This document shows positions 1-10,927 of a stretch of 64,000 bases of DNA, one piece after another. Position 1 is the first letter of the stretch, and each line of letters opens with the position of its first letter. The stretch comes from Isoetes taiwanensis (Eukaryota; Streptophyta; Lycopodiopsida; Isoetales; Isoetaceae): NCBI GenBank assembly GCA_021234155.1, contig JAJEKV010000034.1, positions 1,860,001 to 1,924,000 on the forward strand, in the 5' to 3' direction. The notes below the pieces were generated by a model. The model ran no database searches and was not told the DNA's origin. It saw only the letters and a program-made list of their open reading frames with translations. Position numbers and translations under genes: made by a program.

Positions 1-27
1 ACCATCAAGTGTGCTTAGAGGTGCATG

Positions 28-750
28 TGATACAATTCATGTATATTTGGGAAGCTGTAGCAACACAGAATCATAGAACCGTAATGAAATAATAGAACAC
101 CGGACTAAAGAAACTTTATTCATGCACAATTGATATGGCAGCACAAGTACTCTGGCAAATACAAAGCTCTAGCATTTGGCTCATTAGCCTTCCAGACTAA
201 TCTAGCTACTCCAAGTAGCCACAGTTCAGAAAACAATTACAAATCTGTAAAGTCGCTGTAGCAGCAATCTGTGACCCCCTGTCACCTTTTCGGCCATTAC
301 TCCCTCATACGGATGAACTACGGAATGTGCTATCCCAATTCGGAAACTAGACTCCGAGCCGGTTCCAATGAGGTAAAGGTCGCTTCAATCGAAGGTCTGG
401 TTGCGGAGATATATCCAACTGAAGTTTCGGTTCTATTTATAGATCTCTCTGCGACTTTAGCCTTTTTTAGCAGGCAGTTGCCTTTTTCTCAAAATATCTC
501 CTTGCCTTTAATTAGATTATATGACTTGTCATATGGGACATTATCTATGATCTTTTTTCAACTAATAATCATCCCAATGGTAGTACCTCGACCCCTTCCA
601 TAAATATCAATGGTTCTTCACACCCACATGCTATGTTATCCTACGCCCCTTTATATTATTAGGTGACCTTAGGAATAACATTTACATAGTATTTGCCATA
701 ATTCCAATAACCCATTCGCCGTGGACCACTCCCCCATGCTTGCTCCATAT
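28..750 (-). repeat. 3' LTR of the TRIM-like element, interrupted two bases before its end
   Basis: This copy matches 40489-41254 over nearly its whole length. It lacks a block of about 41 bp present in the other copy (about 40603-40643) and has scattered substitutions, so the two LTRs have diverged and the element is not very young. The CACTA element enters after base 750, and the final CA of the LTR is found at 39233-39234 behind the duplicated TAT. Confidence 0.87.
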
Positions 751-777
751 CACTACCACCCCAATTCTGGGTCCACA

Positions 778-1560
778 CCTAAAAACAACAGTAAAAAAAA
801 GACCACATGTCGTTGTTCCAAAAAATCTACATGTGGTTATGTGGAGGTGTGGTTTATTAAGGAGGCGGTGTAGTTTTTTTTATGGAGCTATAGCTTTTTT
901 TTTTTGAAGGTGGTCTTTTTTTGAGGTGTCATTTTTTTAAAAGAAGTGTTGCTTATTTTTTTGAGGGTGTGTTGTTTTTAAGAAGGCATTGTTTTTTGAG
1001 GTGTAGTTTATAACTAGGTGTAGTTTTTAAGTAGTCGTTTTTTATGGAAGTATAGTTTTTTGAAGTGTGGTTTAAGGAGGTATAGTTTTTAAGTGGTTGT
1101 TTTTTAAGGAAGTATGGTTTTCTAAAGTGGTATGATTTTTTTTAATCGAGGTGTTGTTTTTTGAGGTGTCGTTTATAAGTGGGTGTAGTTTTTAAATAGC
1201 TGTTTTTTAAAGAAGTATGGTTTTTTGAAGTATGGTTTATAAGCGGGTGTAGCTTTTAAGTGGCTGTTTTTTAATGAAGTATGGTTTTTTGAAGTGGTGT
1301 AGTTTATAACTAGGTGTAGTTTTTAAGAAGCTATTTTTAAGGAAGTATGATTTTTTTTGGTGTGATTTATATAGCTAGGTATAGTTTTTACGTAGCTATT
1401 TTTTAAAGTAAGTATGGTTTTTTGAGGTGTGGTTTTTAAGTAGGTGTAGTTTTTAAGTGGTTGTTTTTTTACAGAAGTGTGGTTTTCTGAAGTGGTGTAG
1501 TTTTTACGCATCTATTTCTTAAGGAAGTATGGTTTTTTTGAGGTTATTTCTTAAGCAAAG
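778..1560. repeat. Left subterminal repeat array of the CACTA element
   Basis: A T-rich array of irregular units of roughly 60-80 bp built on motifs such as GTAGTTTTTAAGTGG and GAAGTATGGTTTTTTGAAG. It starts just inside the left TIR with two ACATGT motifs. Similar sequence in the opposite orientation occurs at 18410-18835 and 38913-39202. In CACTA elements such arrays bind the transposase. Short ORFs across it are low complexity and not genes. Confidence 0.65.
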
Positions 1561-1655
1561 CACCATCACTTGGAATATTGTTTGTGTGCTCAACTTTGGG
1601 AATGTATCGTATTGTTTTACATTCGTGAAAAATAACTTCAACGGTTAGATCCAAC

Positions 1656-1970
1656 CACTACAAGAGAATGAGCATTTTTTGTCAGAAAAATCGTCAGACT
1701 GTCTAGAGAGATTTTTGCCTGACGTACAGGCTGGCGAACGTACTGACGATTACTATTTTGATGCTTTTCCTCACGATACTACGTCAGACATATCGTCACA
1801 TAAATCGTCGGAAGCCTTCGTCAAGTTAAGCGTCATATTAATCGTCAGAATATACGTCAAATATGTATCGTCAGAAAAAGCGTCAGAATTTGCGTCAACC
1901 GTCAGAATAACCGTCAGAAAATACGTCAGATATAACGTCAGATATATCATCAGATTTTGCGTCAGACTAT
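1656..1970. repeat. Terminus of a second CACTA-type element with CGTCAG subterminal repeats
   Basis: It begins CACTACAAGAGAATGAGC, very close to the classic plant CACTA terminus. Roughly 20 copies of CGTCAG or CGTCA follow (1690-1965) in both spacing phases, the usual subterminal design. A possible other end is at about 2470-2497, where the reverse complement reads CACTACAAACAATG, but its flank (AAA) differs from the left flank (AAC) at one of three bases. The open reading frame over this stretch is a by-product of the repeat. Confidence 0.55.
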
Positions 1971-2600
1971 CACTATAACCCCAAAATCTGCTCTACATGT
2001 AGTTTTTAATCTGCTCTATATGTAGTTTTTTGCTGTTGTTTTTGCAATAAAACAACACTCAAAGACCACCCATATTATTGTTCCGAAAATGCTAGAAACA
2101 ACAGTAGTTTTTTAATGTAGGTTTTTACACACAAAAGATGCATAGTTTTCATGTGTGGTTTTTTAGACAAAAACAACGCATGTTTTTCTATGTAGTTTTT
2201 GCCCATGGTTTTTAGAATAGAATAGAATAGTTTTTTTATCGTCCACTGAGACGATAAAAAAACAACGCGTAAACAACGCGTAAATTTATGCGTGGTTTTC
2301 CCCCCAAATAAAAAACAACGCATGGTTTTTAGATGTGGTCTTCAGCTAGAAACAATGCATATGTAAAGATTTTAGCATAGTTTTCCTTCAATTGTACGGT
2401 TTTTAGATGTGGTCTTCAGCTAGAAACAATGTATATGTAAAAATTTTAGCATAGTTTTCCTTCAATTGTCGACGCATTATTTTCATTGTTTGTAGTGAAA
2501 CCACGTGTTGTTTTCGTACTCATACACATGTTTTTTTTAATGTAGTTTTGAAAAAATATCAAAACTTAAGAATTGCAGTTTTTCCATTGTCATAAAGATT
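1971..2600. repeat. Second terminus related to the large CACTA element, with subterminal repeats
   Basis: CACTATAACCCCAAAATC at 1971 resembles the TIR at 751 (CACTA, then ACCCCAA). It runs into CTACATGTAG motifs and a T/A-rich array with ACAACGCATG-type units to about 2540. This looks like the end of another member of the same family inserted into, or fused with, the CGTCAG element. I could not find its partner end. Confidence 0.4.
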
Positions 2601-4770
2601 GCATAATTTGCAATAGCAAACAAATGAGTTTTGGCATTATCTAATGAGCATATATTTAAGTGCTTTTTTAATATATAAGTGCTTGTCTAAGACTGAACCA
2701 TTGAATACCAATAAAATACATGCACATAAAACCATTGAATAACAAGAATAGATATTTTCAATGTATCTGATATTACAATGCATGGTGTCACATGTCAAGA
2801 ACAGCCAAGAACATATGTACATAAACAGCCAAAAACATCTGTACATAAATATAATACGCACACAGCGTATCAGAGCGCAGTTGAGTTTAAACACATCAAG
2901 CTTGAGGTGATACAAGTGAGATCAAAGGCAATACATGCACACCATCACACCCTCATAGTTATGAAAAGCTTCCTTTCAAAAGGGCAAGCCATACATCAGG
3001 ATAAGGCATTGAAGGCATGGATAATCGAATGATCCATCCTTATTGTCTTGAAGCACATGAATGCCATGGCTTTTGCAAAGAGCACTGTAGACATTGCTAA
3101 ACAAAATTGCAAAGCTTGAATCACTTCCCCATCTGCGTACAACAAAATTTGTGTGCCAATTCTTCAGCAATAGAGCTGTTCTGAAGGTAGAATGTCGATG
3201 GCCGATTCAAGAAGGTGCATAAAACAAGGAGATCGAAAAAGGGGCAGATCCTTGAACCAAATGCATCAAAGCCAAAAGAGAAAAAAGGGATAGAATGATT
3301 TGAGCCGCAAATTGCCGAGTGTCGGCAAGATCAGGGCCGAATTGCCCCCCAGTTCTGAAGGCAAGAACGAGGGCTTTTATTTCTTTTCGACCTGATATCT
3401 ACAACAAGAATGAAATATGGGCTAAACCAACAACACCTCTTTTTTCTTTTCACCAACAAATCATTGTGCAAACCACTTATTTAGTACTAAGTGTATGTTG
3501 GGGCACATATCATGTTTGTCTCAATAAGGTCAAGCTTGTTTCCACTCTAGCCCATGGAGTGCTCTACTCTTATCTTAGAGAAATTTTGCCAATGGGCCAG
3601 TTAATTCACAAGCTCATGAAATTCAATTTATACAAAAACTTTTTGTCCGTTAGCTAACTCATGCAAATGGCATTTGTTTCCAATTTTTGACATTGTTACT
3701 TGGTACCCATTTCGATATGAATTCAATTTTGTAGAAATGGATTTGAGCAATTGAGCTTCTTTTCTGTAGAGCTAATAGCATGGTATAAAGTTAATTCCTT
3801 CGAAATGAGTCTGCCATGCCTTTTTTTTTGCCCACTATCTAGGTTATGTACACTGTATCTTAGCTAAGCTTTAGAATATAAATGTGATGCAAGTACTTTG
3901 CGAAACATTGCAATTTTATGGGTTGTGTCGTATGTGCAGTTTTATGGGTTTAGTGTCTGGGGTAATGCCATAGAAACAAGAGATGTTGTATGGATACGTG
4001 CCTACTTAAGCACTTTGTTTGAGTCAAAGTTTTTTTCTTGCCTTGCAGGTGCATGTTTTTCATTGGCATGAGATTCGCTTATGCATTTCTCATTCCATTA
4101 TGAAGCAATTGAGATATGGTAAAGTATTAAAAGGAGCTTATGGACTATGGTTTTGAAAGTGAAAACTCCAAAAACTTAAAAAGAAGGGTTTCAAACTTAC
4201 AACTTATTACATCTACAACTAAGTCAAATTCAAATGTCATTGAAGGTCATATATAGAAAGAATGAATGTAGAAAATAGAGAGAAAAAAAGATTAGCCCAT
4301 ATGCTTTTAGATATTGGTATGGTGTGGTAATGCTAAAGTGATAAATTTCTACCATTTAATCCTTTTTGTACTAACGCCCAACTCATAAACTGAGACCATA
4401 GCCGCATTGAGCAAGGAGTCCTCAACCAAAGGCCCATAAATAATAATTTGAACTAAGCCCTATTGCTTATTTGTGGGTAGTGTAAGTAACTAGAGAAAAT
4501 GCCGCGTGGCATGCATTTAAGATGGCCTAGAAAAACTATTGATAGGGCATTTTGTAGTGTATTTGCTGGATTTTTTTGCTTTTAAAGCTGGAAAATTGTC
4601 GAAAATATTTTGACTTGTCTAGAATTTCAAAAAATGGGTGGATTTTTCTGGGCCAAGCCCCCATTTTAGAACCGTAGCCTCAATGTGCTTTCCAATTCAT
4701 CGTGATATGTATGGTTAGTGGCATTGCATAATTTTATCTACTCATGCCAAGGTGGCTCAAACATGCCATG
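2601..4770. other. Non-coding stretch without recognisable features
   Basis: AT-rich sequence with short open frames that show no domain and no codon-like pattern. It lies inside the CACTA element. I see no TIRs, tandem repeats or gene fragments that I can support here. Confidence 0.5.
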
Positions 4771-4774
4771 TGGG

Positions 4775-7160
4775 CTCCAACATGCCACCTAGGCACTCCA
4801 AGTGGTGACATGGCATGCCAAGTAAGCAAGGCCACGTTTTGACTAGGCCAAAAATGAAAAGATATCCATCTTTGGTCTTTTCATTGGGTGATGTCGGCAA
4901 ATTTTGGGTGATATGGCTAGATGGTGGTGACATGGACATGATGACTAGGACTTTATGCAAGAAATATGATAATAACCTTTGGAATTTTTGGTAGAGGAGT
5001 TTGGCAATGGATAGAATAGAGGGATCTTGCGCTAACACCCGTCCCCAAATCGAACCAAGCCAGGACTTTGCGCGGCTTCCTCACCAGAGGGAAGAGGTCA
5101 GACCCCAGGGGAAGAACCTCAGAAAGGTTGTCGAGGCAGCCTTTCCTACCAGTGCTCCTTCGGGCAGGCAAATGCCAATGCCCCCCCTCCCGGAGCTCGA
5201 TTTCTCTATCCGACCGTTGAATCCACCATTCAAGTAAGCTGCTTTCCAAGATCCGTTCGGGAGAACTTATCAAACCGTGAAGCGTCCTGCGCTCGACCAT
5301 GTAGAAACCCAAGTGTTTTGTCGTTCGAGCAGTACAAAGGCTCCGGAATGGAGATTTGACTTCGCCATATCGTCCAGAATGGTGACATTACCCTAGGGAC
5401 CAAGTTATACGGTCATTTTCGGCAACGAAAGAAACACGAACCCTCTACATGACATTATTCTGCAGCCATCTCTATGCCAATTGACTAGGAACATGTTGGA
5501 CATGAGCTTCTTTGGCGCTTCTTGGAGAAAGGGTGGTCTTCTGCCCACGAAACTTGGTCCCGAGGGTAATGTCGATGTTTTGAGTCCATTGGCAGAGTCA
5601 GTTTACAGTTTTTGAGTGGGAGAGTTGCCTGTCCGTGGCCAAGGGCCTTCGGAAGAGGACCTTTGGGGTGAACTGCTTCCGGAAGGTTTTAAGGGTCCGT
5701 CTTCTGGTGTCAACACCCTCCCTTTACATGATGATATTGTGCAAGATCCTGGTCGAATGTGACTAAGATATGGCCTCCGAAACGTAAACCCTGTATGTTG
5801 CTAGGTTATTGAAGGGTTTATATTTTGGAGGCCGAGTTTTAGTCGGTTGCACTTGGCACATGGCCGAGAAGCTGCAATTGAAAACCGAAGCAATAGGAAT
5901 TGACGGAATGGGGTTTGGATTTATCCTCCTCCCAGAATGGCAAGTAGAAGCCAAGAGCGCCTTTTGCAGTAGCAAAATTGTTTGGGATCATTCGGGATGG
6001 CCAATAGATCCAAACCCCATTCCTTCAGTTCCTATTGCTTCATGTTTTTAACTGCAGCTTCTTGACCATGTCCTAAGTGCAACCGACTAAATCTCGACCT
6101 CCATAATGTAAACCCTTCAATAACCTAGCAACACACAGGATTTACATTTCGGAGGCCATATCCTAGTCAGATTCGACCAGGATCTTGCACAATGTCATCA
6201 CGTAGAGGGAGGGTGTTGACGCCAGAAGATGGACCCTTAAAACTTTCCGGAAGCAGTTTGCCCCAAAGGTCCTCTCCCAAAGGCCCTTGGCCATGGATGG
6301 GCAACTCTCCTACTCCGGAACTATAAACTGACTCTGCCAATGGACTCAAAACATCGACATTACCCTTGAGACCAAGTTTCGTGGGCGGAAGACTACCCTT
6401 TCTCCAAGAAGCGCCAAGGTAGCTCATGTCCAACACGTTCGTAGTCAATTGGCCTAAGAGGTGGCTGTGGAATACTGTCATGTAGAGGTTCATGTTTCTT
6501 TTGTTGCCAAAAATGACCGTGTGACTTGGTCCCTAAGGTAAATTTTCCATTCCGGATGACATGGCGAAGTCAAATCTCCATTCCAGAGCCTTTGTACTGC
6601 TCGAACGACAAAACACTTGGGTTTCTACACGGTCGACCGCAGGATGCTTCGCGGTTTGATAAGTTCTCCCGGACGGATCTCGGATTGTTTTGAATTTGCT
6701 CGAAGCAGGTTACTTGAACGTTGGATTCAACGGTCGGATAGGGAAACCGAGCTCCAGGAGGGGGGCATTGGCATTTGCCCTCCCAGAGGATCGTTGACAG
6801 GAAAGGCTGCCTCCGCAACCTTTTTGAGGTCCATCTCCTGGGATCTGGCCTCTCCCTTCTGGTGAGGAAGCCGCGCAAAGTCCTGGCCTGGTTCGATTTG
6901 GGGAAGGGTGTCAGCGCTTTAAGTTCTTCAAGATCCCTCTATTCTACCCCTTGCCAAACTCCTCCACCAAAAATTCCAAAGGTGATCATATTTCTTGCAT
7001 AAAGTCCTAGTCATCATGTCCACATCACCACCATCTAGCCATGTCAACCAAAATTTGCCAACATCACCCAATGAAAAGACCAAAGATGGACATCTTTTCA
7101 TTTTTGGCCTAGTCAAAACTTGCCATGTCACCGCTTGGAGTGCTAAGGTGGCAAAAGATG
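4775..7160. mobile_element. Long-armed palindromic (foldback or long-TIR) element
   Basis: The two halves are inverted copies: about 4775-5920 pairs with about 6007-7160, arms near 1.15 kb with scattered substitutions and small indels. The unpaired centre is only about 86 bp (5921-6006). Sample pairing: GACTAGGCCAAAAATG near 4840 against CATTTTTGGCCTAG near 7103; GGAATGGGGTTTGGAT at 5905 against ATCCAAACCCCATTCC at 6007. Long arms with almost no core are typical of foldback elements and some TIR-MULEs. No transposase is encoded. The ends are fuzzy and I found no clear target duplication. Confidence 0.7.
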
Positions 7161-7640
7161 AGTGCTGAGGTGGCAAAAGATGAACGGGTGGAAAAACAAA
7201 GAATTTGCCTAGAGAACTTAAAAAAAAAAAAACATATTTCTCCATGGTGACATGGCATTCCTTTGGATAGTGTGCTATGTGGCATGATGACTAAGCATTT
7301 ATGATAGAAAATGACTAGGTCAATTAAAAGAAAAGGGAGATTTCTTTAGTGTAATAAGTAGGTAATAGTGGCAAGCAAGGTGATGTGGCACTAGAAATGA
7401 TGAGGTGCCATAAGAGAGAGAAACCAAACTTCTTTCTTTTTGAAAATGTGACTTTTACAAAAGTTATAGGTGATGACATGGCATGAGCATGCGAGATGGC
7501 AACTATGAGTGACATGGCAAAAGATGAAGGGATAGAAAAATGAAGAATTTGCCTCGGCAATTTGCAACTTGTTAGAAGAAGCATATTCACCATAATGACA
7601 TGTCATTTTTTTGGAAGATGTGGCATGCCACATTATATGA
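7155..7640. repeat. Diverged direct duplication rich in TGACATGGCA motifs
   Basis: Sequence around 7160-7290 (GGCAAAAGATGAACGGGTGG, GAATTTGCCTAGAG, CATATTTCTCC) recurs in diverged form at 7510-7640 (GGCAAAAGATGAAGGGATAG, GAATTTGCCTCGG, CATATTCACC). The motif TGACATGGCAT is scattered through both. It may be the decayed outer part of the neighbouring palindromic element. Confidence 0.45.
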
Positions 7641-7848
7641 CTAACACATAAGCGCCTCCTATTCTTGCAACGGTCGCATTGTAGAGAGCTCGAGAATTGG
7701 ATATGATATTTGTCAAGATTTGCAAGTTTATTGAATTGATGGGTGGATACATGCTGATCCCGTGCAGACGGAAGCTCGATGCTGAGCTATCCTAGAAAAT
7801 CATTCATCGGAAGTGTAACTAAAAGCGGAAGATGATGTAGAGCTATAT

Positions 7849-7980
7849 ACTACAAGAGGAAGGGGATATTAGAGTCAGTTTTAGAGTCAGACCTTAGTTA
7901 TAAATTTAAACAAAAAAAAAAATAGAAAAAAGCCCTTGAACTGACACTATGGATGACACTACAACTGACTCTATGTTCTG
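7849..7980. repeat. Possible CACTA-like end with AGAGTCAG motifs
   Basis: TACTACAAGAGGAAGGGG at 7849 resembles a CACTA terminus, and it is followed by several AGAGTCAG or CTGACTCT motifs in both orientations. No partner end was found, so this is only a possible remnant. Confidence 0.25.
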
Positions 7981-8459
7981 TCCTTTAAACGACAGAACTG
8001 GGTGGATAAATAACGGAGACTTTGATGATCTGTATCAAGCTGAAATCTTTGACCAAGAAGGTAGTGTCTCCAAATGCGCAGAGCGCGGACAACTGCTGAC
8101 AATTCCTGATCATGGGTAGGGTATCGTTGTTCCGTGTCATTCATCTTCTTTGAATCATATGCAATAACTATCCCCTCCTGCATTAGGACTCCACCGGTAG
8201 CAATCTTACTAGTATCCGTTGCCACTAGTTTATCCTTTTCAGGATCGGGCAAAGTGAGGACTGGTGTAGACGTTAAAGCATCCTTAAGCTTCTGAAAGCC
8301 TACCTGGACTTTCGCTTTCCAATGTTCCATCCAATCCTTCACCTTCTCGTGCCTTGTAAACAATTGTTGCCATGTGGTGCAGCATGGTTGGACAAGGAGC
8401 CTGAATTGAAGGTGACCGAACTTTACGTATTTGGGTCCCATAGACCTTTTAGTCTTCAT
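7971..8459 (-). pseudogene. Ty3/gypsy pol fragment: RT tail and RNase H
   Basis: The minus-strand frame (162 codons) holds the RNase H region of a Ty3/gypsy polyprotein: TPVLTLPDPEKDKLVATD, then GGVLMQEG, YDSKKMNDTEQRYPTHDQEL and LRIWRHYLLGQRFQLDTDHQ. The first acidic residue lies in the ATDTS motif and the H-D-E motif is kept. There is no RT core, integrase or LTR around it, so this is an isolated fragment. It is on the opposite strand to the chromovirus at 24888-38275 and is not part of it. Confidence 0.8.
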
Positions 8460-9078
8460 GGATGATAAAAATCATACTAATTCTTGAATCCAACCCATTC
8501 TCAATGTTAAACAATGTTTTTATTATACTTAAAGACTTCATAATTTAACATAAATTTTGTTTATTTTGCAGGGAACATGTACGATATAGTCAATGCTAGA
8601 ATGACTTATACCTTCGTAGAAGTTGCAATGGACAATGTGTGGTGTTTGTTGCCTAGACCATCTACATGCTCAAGAACATGGAAGTCCTCCAAGTTGACGA
8701 GAGAAAACATTAACATACATGACAATACGATATACCTAAGTGAAAGCACCTACAAGATGGTTAAGGGCTTTATAAAAATAATAAAGTAGATATATCAATC
8801 AAACATTAAGATCGTGTCATGAGAAGAAGGGCACAAATGTAATAATATACATAAAGCAATTGTGTTAAAATGTGGATAAAATTTACAGCCAGTGACATGG
8901 CAAGACAATACCATGTGCTTTTATGGAAGATTGTGAATTACTCGGAGGGAGTATTCCACGAACAAATATAAGTGAAGGCATACTAACATAGACAAAAGTT
9001 TATCTATGCAGTATGGTGTACCACGACTTTTGTTGTCTTTGAAATTACAAGGCCCAAAAATCCAACAAGAATTCTTAC
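8460..9078. other. Non-coding stretch without recognisable features
   Basis: AT-rich sequence. On the minus strand it would be the intron after the exon that ends at 9079, because a GTAAGA donor starts at 9078. I could not identify the next exon. Confidence 0.4.
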
Positions 9079-9228
9079 CTACTATTACACACCAATTGGA
9101 TCTCCTCAACTGATCTCCTCAACGTGCTCCAACATTCTCCCTGTTGCTGTTGTAGCTGCTGCTCTGTTAATTCCAAGATGCCGCCATTGGAAGTTCTGTA
9201 CAACACATGCGCGCTAGTATCACCACCA
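9079..9228 (-). pseudogene. 3' part of the same exon, with a canonical splice donor
   Basis: This continues the frame from 14507-14770 across the copia insertion (DTSAHVLYRTSNGG, then a Gln-rich run). It stays open to a textbook donor, AG/GTAAGA, with the intron starting at 9078. A frame that stays open on both sides of an insertion and ends at a donor suggests a real exon, probably first or early. The product is unknown. It lies inside the CACTA element with other gene fragments on the same strand. Confidence 0.5.
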
Positions 9229-9233
9229 CCCAG

Positions 9234-9468
9234 TGTTGGAGATGCTACGTTGTCCTCCAATGCATACAAGTGTGTCATGCAGTGCATGCATGTCTGTGTC
9301 GTGCATGTTCTCAATGCATGCGCATGCGTGTGCATGCATGCAACCCAATGTATATATATAGTGTGATTCAATACAATGAATATAGTGTGTTGTTCTGGGA
9401 TCATCGCTTGTCTCTCTTTCGTCCTCTGTATCTCTCTTCCTTTGTATGCCTTGTCTAGGTTTTCATCA
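9234..9468 (+). repeat. 5' LTR of the copia element
   Basis: It starts TGTTGGAGATG and ends TTTTCATCA. It holds a run of GCATGC-type palindromes (9275-9345) followed by a TATATATA box at about 9352, a plausible promoter, and a CT-rich stretch before its end. Confidence 0.92.
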
Positions 9469-10652
9469 TGGTATCAGAGCTGCAGGTGATAACCGTGAAG
9501 GGCAATTCGTCAGCTAAAACAATTTATGTTTTTAACGGTACTGGATATCCTGGTTGGAAGAGGAAGATCAAATGTGTGTTAGAGAGTGATGATTTGCTTG
9601 ATTATGTAATTGGAAAAAAGGAGTGTCCCAAGCAACCAATGTTGAATGATCAATTGATTACTTCTGGACAAACTTTTGATACATGACTTAAAGAGGAGGA
9701 GCAATGGAAAACCAAAGATCGTGCAGCACGGCGTCTCTTAGTGTATGGATTGAAAGATTCTATCCATGCGGATGTTGATCAATTTATCACATCCAGTGAG
9801 GTCTGGAATTATTTAGAGCAGGTTTACAATAAGAGAACAAAGCAAGAAGTCCTTTTCTTGAAGAGGAGTTTGGCAAATCTCCAATATGATTCATCTAGTA
9901 CTGTTAGAGCTCATGTTGATCGCTTCAAAGAACTAATTGAACAATTAGCTGCTGCCGGAGCGCCTATATCCAAAGATGAATTGGTGATGCAGCTATTGGA
10001 AACTTTTCCATCCTCTGAATTCGGGGTCATCATTTCTATATTGATGAACAAGAAGCATGTTACTTTTGAAGACGCGTGTGAATCCTTAGAAGACCATGTG
10101 CGCCGAGTTATTGCACCCCCTGACGTCAAAGACACTGTAATGGTTGCAGATACAAGGAAAAGAAATCCACCTTCTGAGTCTTCTGAACAGAGAAAAAGAT
10201 TTCGGTCTTTTGGTCGTGGTTATGATGGATCCTTTGGTCGTGGTTATGGTCGTAGTTATGGTCGAGGTTATGATGGAGGATATGACCATGGGCGTGGGGG
10301 TTATGGTCGTAGTAGTGTGTATGGTCGCAGTGATTATCATGGTCGCCATGATTATAACACTTTTTGTCGTAGTGGATATGGACGTGGTCGTGGATCACGT
10401 GGATATCAATCTAGATATCAATCTATTGTGTGTGAATATTGTGGTCGTGATGGCCATGGCATTGCAAGATGCTTTGATAGAAAAGAGGATGAGAAACGAG
10501 ATATGGAAGCTAATTGTGTTAATACATCACGTGATGGTGAACAATATGGTGTGGAAAGAACAATTGGACATCCTGTACAAGCTAGTACAAATGTTTTAGG
10601 GAGTACCGACCACATGATGATAGATTCAGGTGTGCATCCTGCTCCCAAATAA
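9468..10652 (+). pseudogene. Copia Gag frame ending in three stops inside the intron
   Basis: The frame opens at the ATG over the LTR/PBS junction. It has the usual copia gag (UBN2-type) region: FNGTGYPGWKRKI, LLDYVIGKKE, then WNYLEQVYNKRTKQEVLFLK and LLETFPSSEF. A Gly/Arg/Tyr-rich stretch follows (10200-10420), then a CCHC zinc knuckle CEYCGRDGHGIARC at about 10430-10475. One TGA at 9684-9686 breaks the frame where a Trp codon would fit. After the protease start (MMIDSG) the unspliced frame meets TAA TAA TGA at 10650-10658. Gag forms the virus-like particle; this copy would give full Gag only if the TGA were read through or is a sequence error. Confidence 0.88.
9469..9480 (+). promoter_or_regulatory. 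Primer-binding site of the copia element
   Basis: TGGTATCAGAGC directly follows the LTR and is complementary to the 3' end of plant initiator tRNA-Met. The first ATG of the gag frame (9468-9470) uses the last base of the LTR and the first two bases of this site. Confidence 0.9.
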
Positions 10653-10927
10653 TAATGATGGTATTGTGTGTTAAGCAATGGTGTTGAGCTTTGTTATGGT
10701 GTTGGTCATGTGTGTATACATCATGTTCCTCATTCATGTGTTATTGTGTGTTGCACCATGGTGTCAACTTCTACATATAGTGTTGGAATTTATTTCTTAT
10801 ATATATTGTTGAGCATTGATATTGTGTGTGGTATTGAAATATTAAGTTCCTAACTTATAGTATTATCTTGAATTTATATGGTGTTGTCTAGCTATTATGT
10901 TTACAGCTTTGTGTAATTTTCATCTAG
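10630..10927 (+). promoter_or_regulatory. Spliceable intron inside the protease codons, with a triple stop
   Basis: The 5' site is CAG/GTGTGC at 10629/10630 and the 3' site TTTTCATCTAG/GTGC at 10927/10928. The segment is T-rich and has a CTAAC branch-point candidate near 10850. The left side reads Asp-Ser-Gly(first base) and the right side Gly(last two bases)-Ala-Thr-Gln-His, so removal gives the copia protease motif D-S-G-A-T in frame. Without removal, three stop codons follow after seven codons. The sites and frame are seen; use of the intron is inferred. This could set the Gag to Gag-Pol ratio, as spliced copia RNAs are known to do in other species by different layouts. Confidence 0.8.

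Noticed and set aside
1680-1975. CRISPR-like array (repeated CGTCAG units)
   Set aside because: Units are 6-12 bases with irregular spacing and no spacers, next to a CACTA terminus in a plant genome; they are subterminal repeats.
9124-9458. Cys-rich small proteins over the copia LTR
   Set aside because: The frames recur in both LTRs because the LTR is repeated (GCATGC runs); there is no independent coding evidence.
10145-10600. Other-frame ORFs across the gag Gly/Arg region (Val/Met- or His-rich)
   Set aside because: They are shadows of the GGTCGTGGTTATGG-type codon repeat in the true Gag frame.
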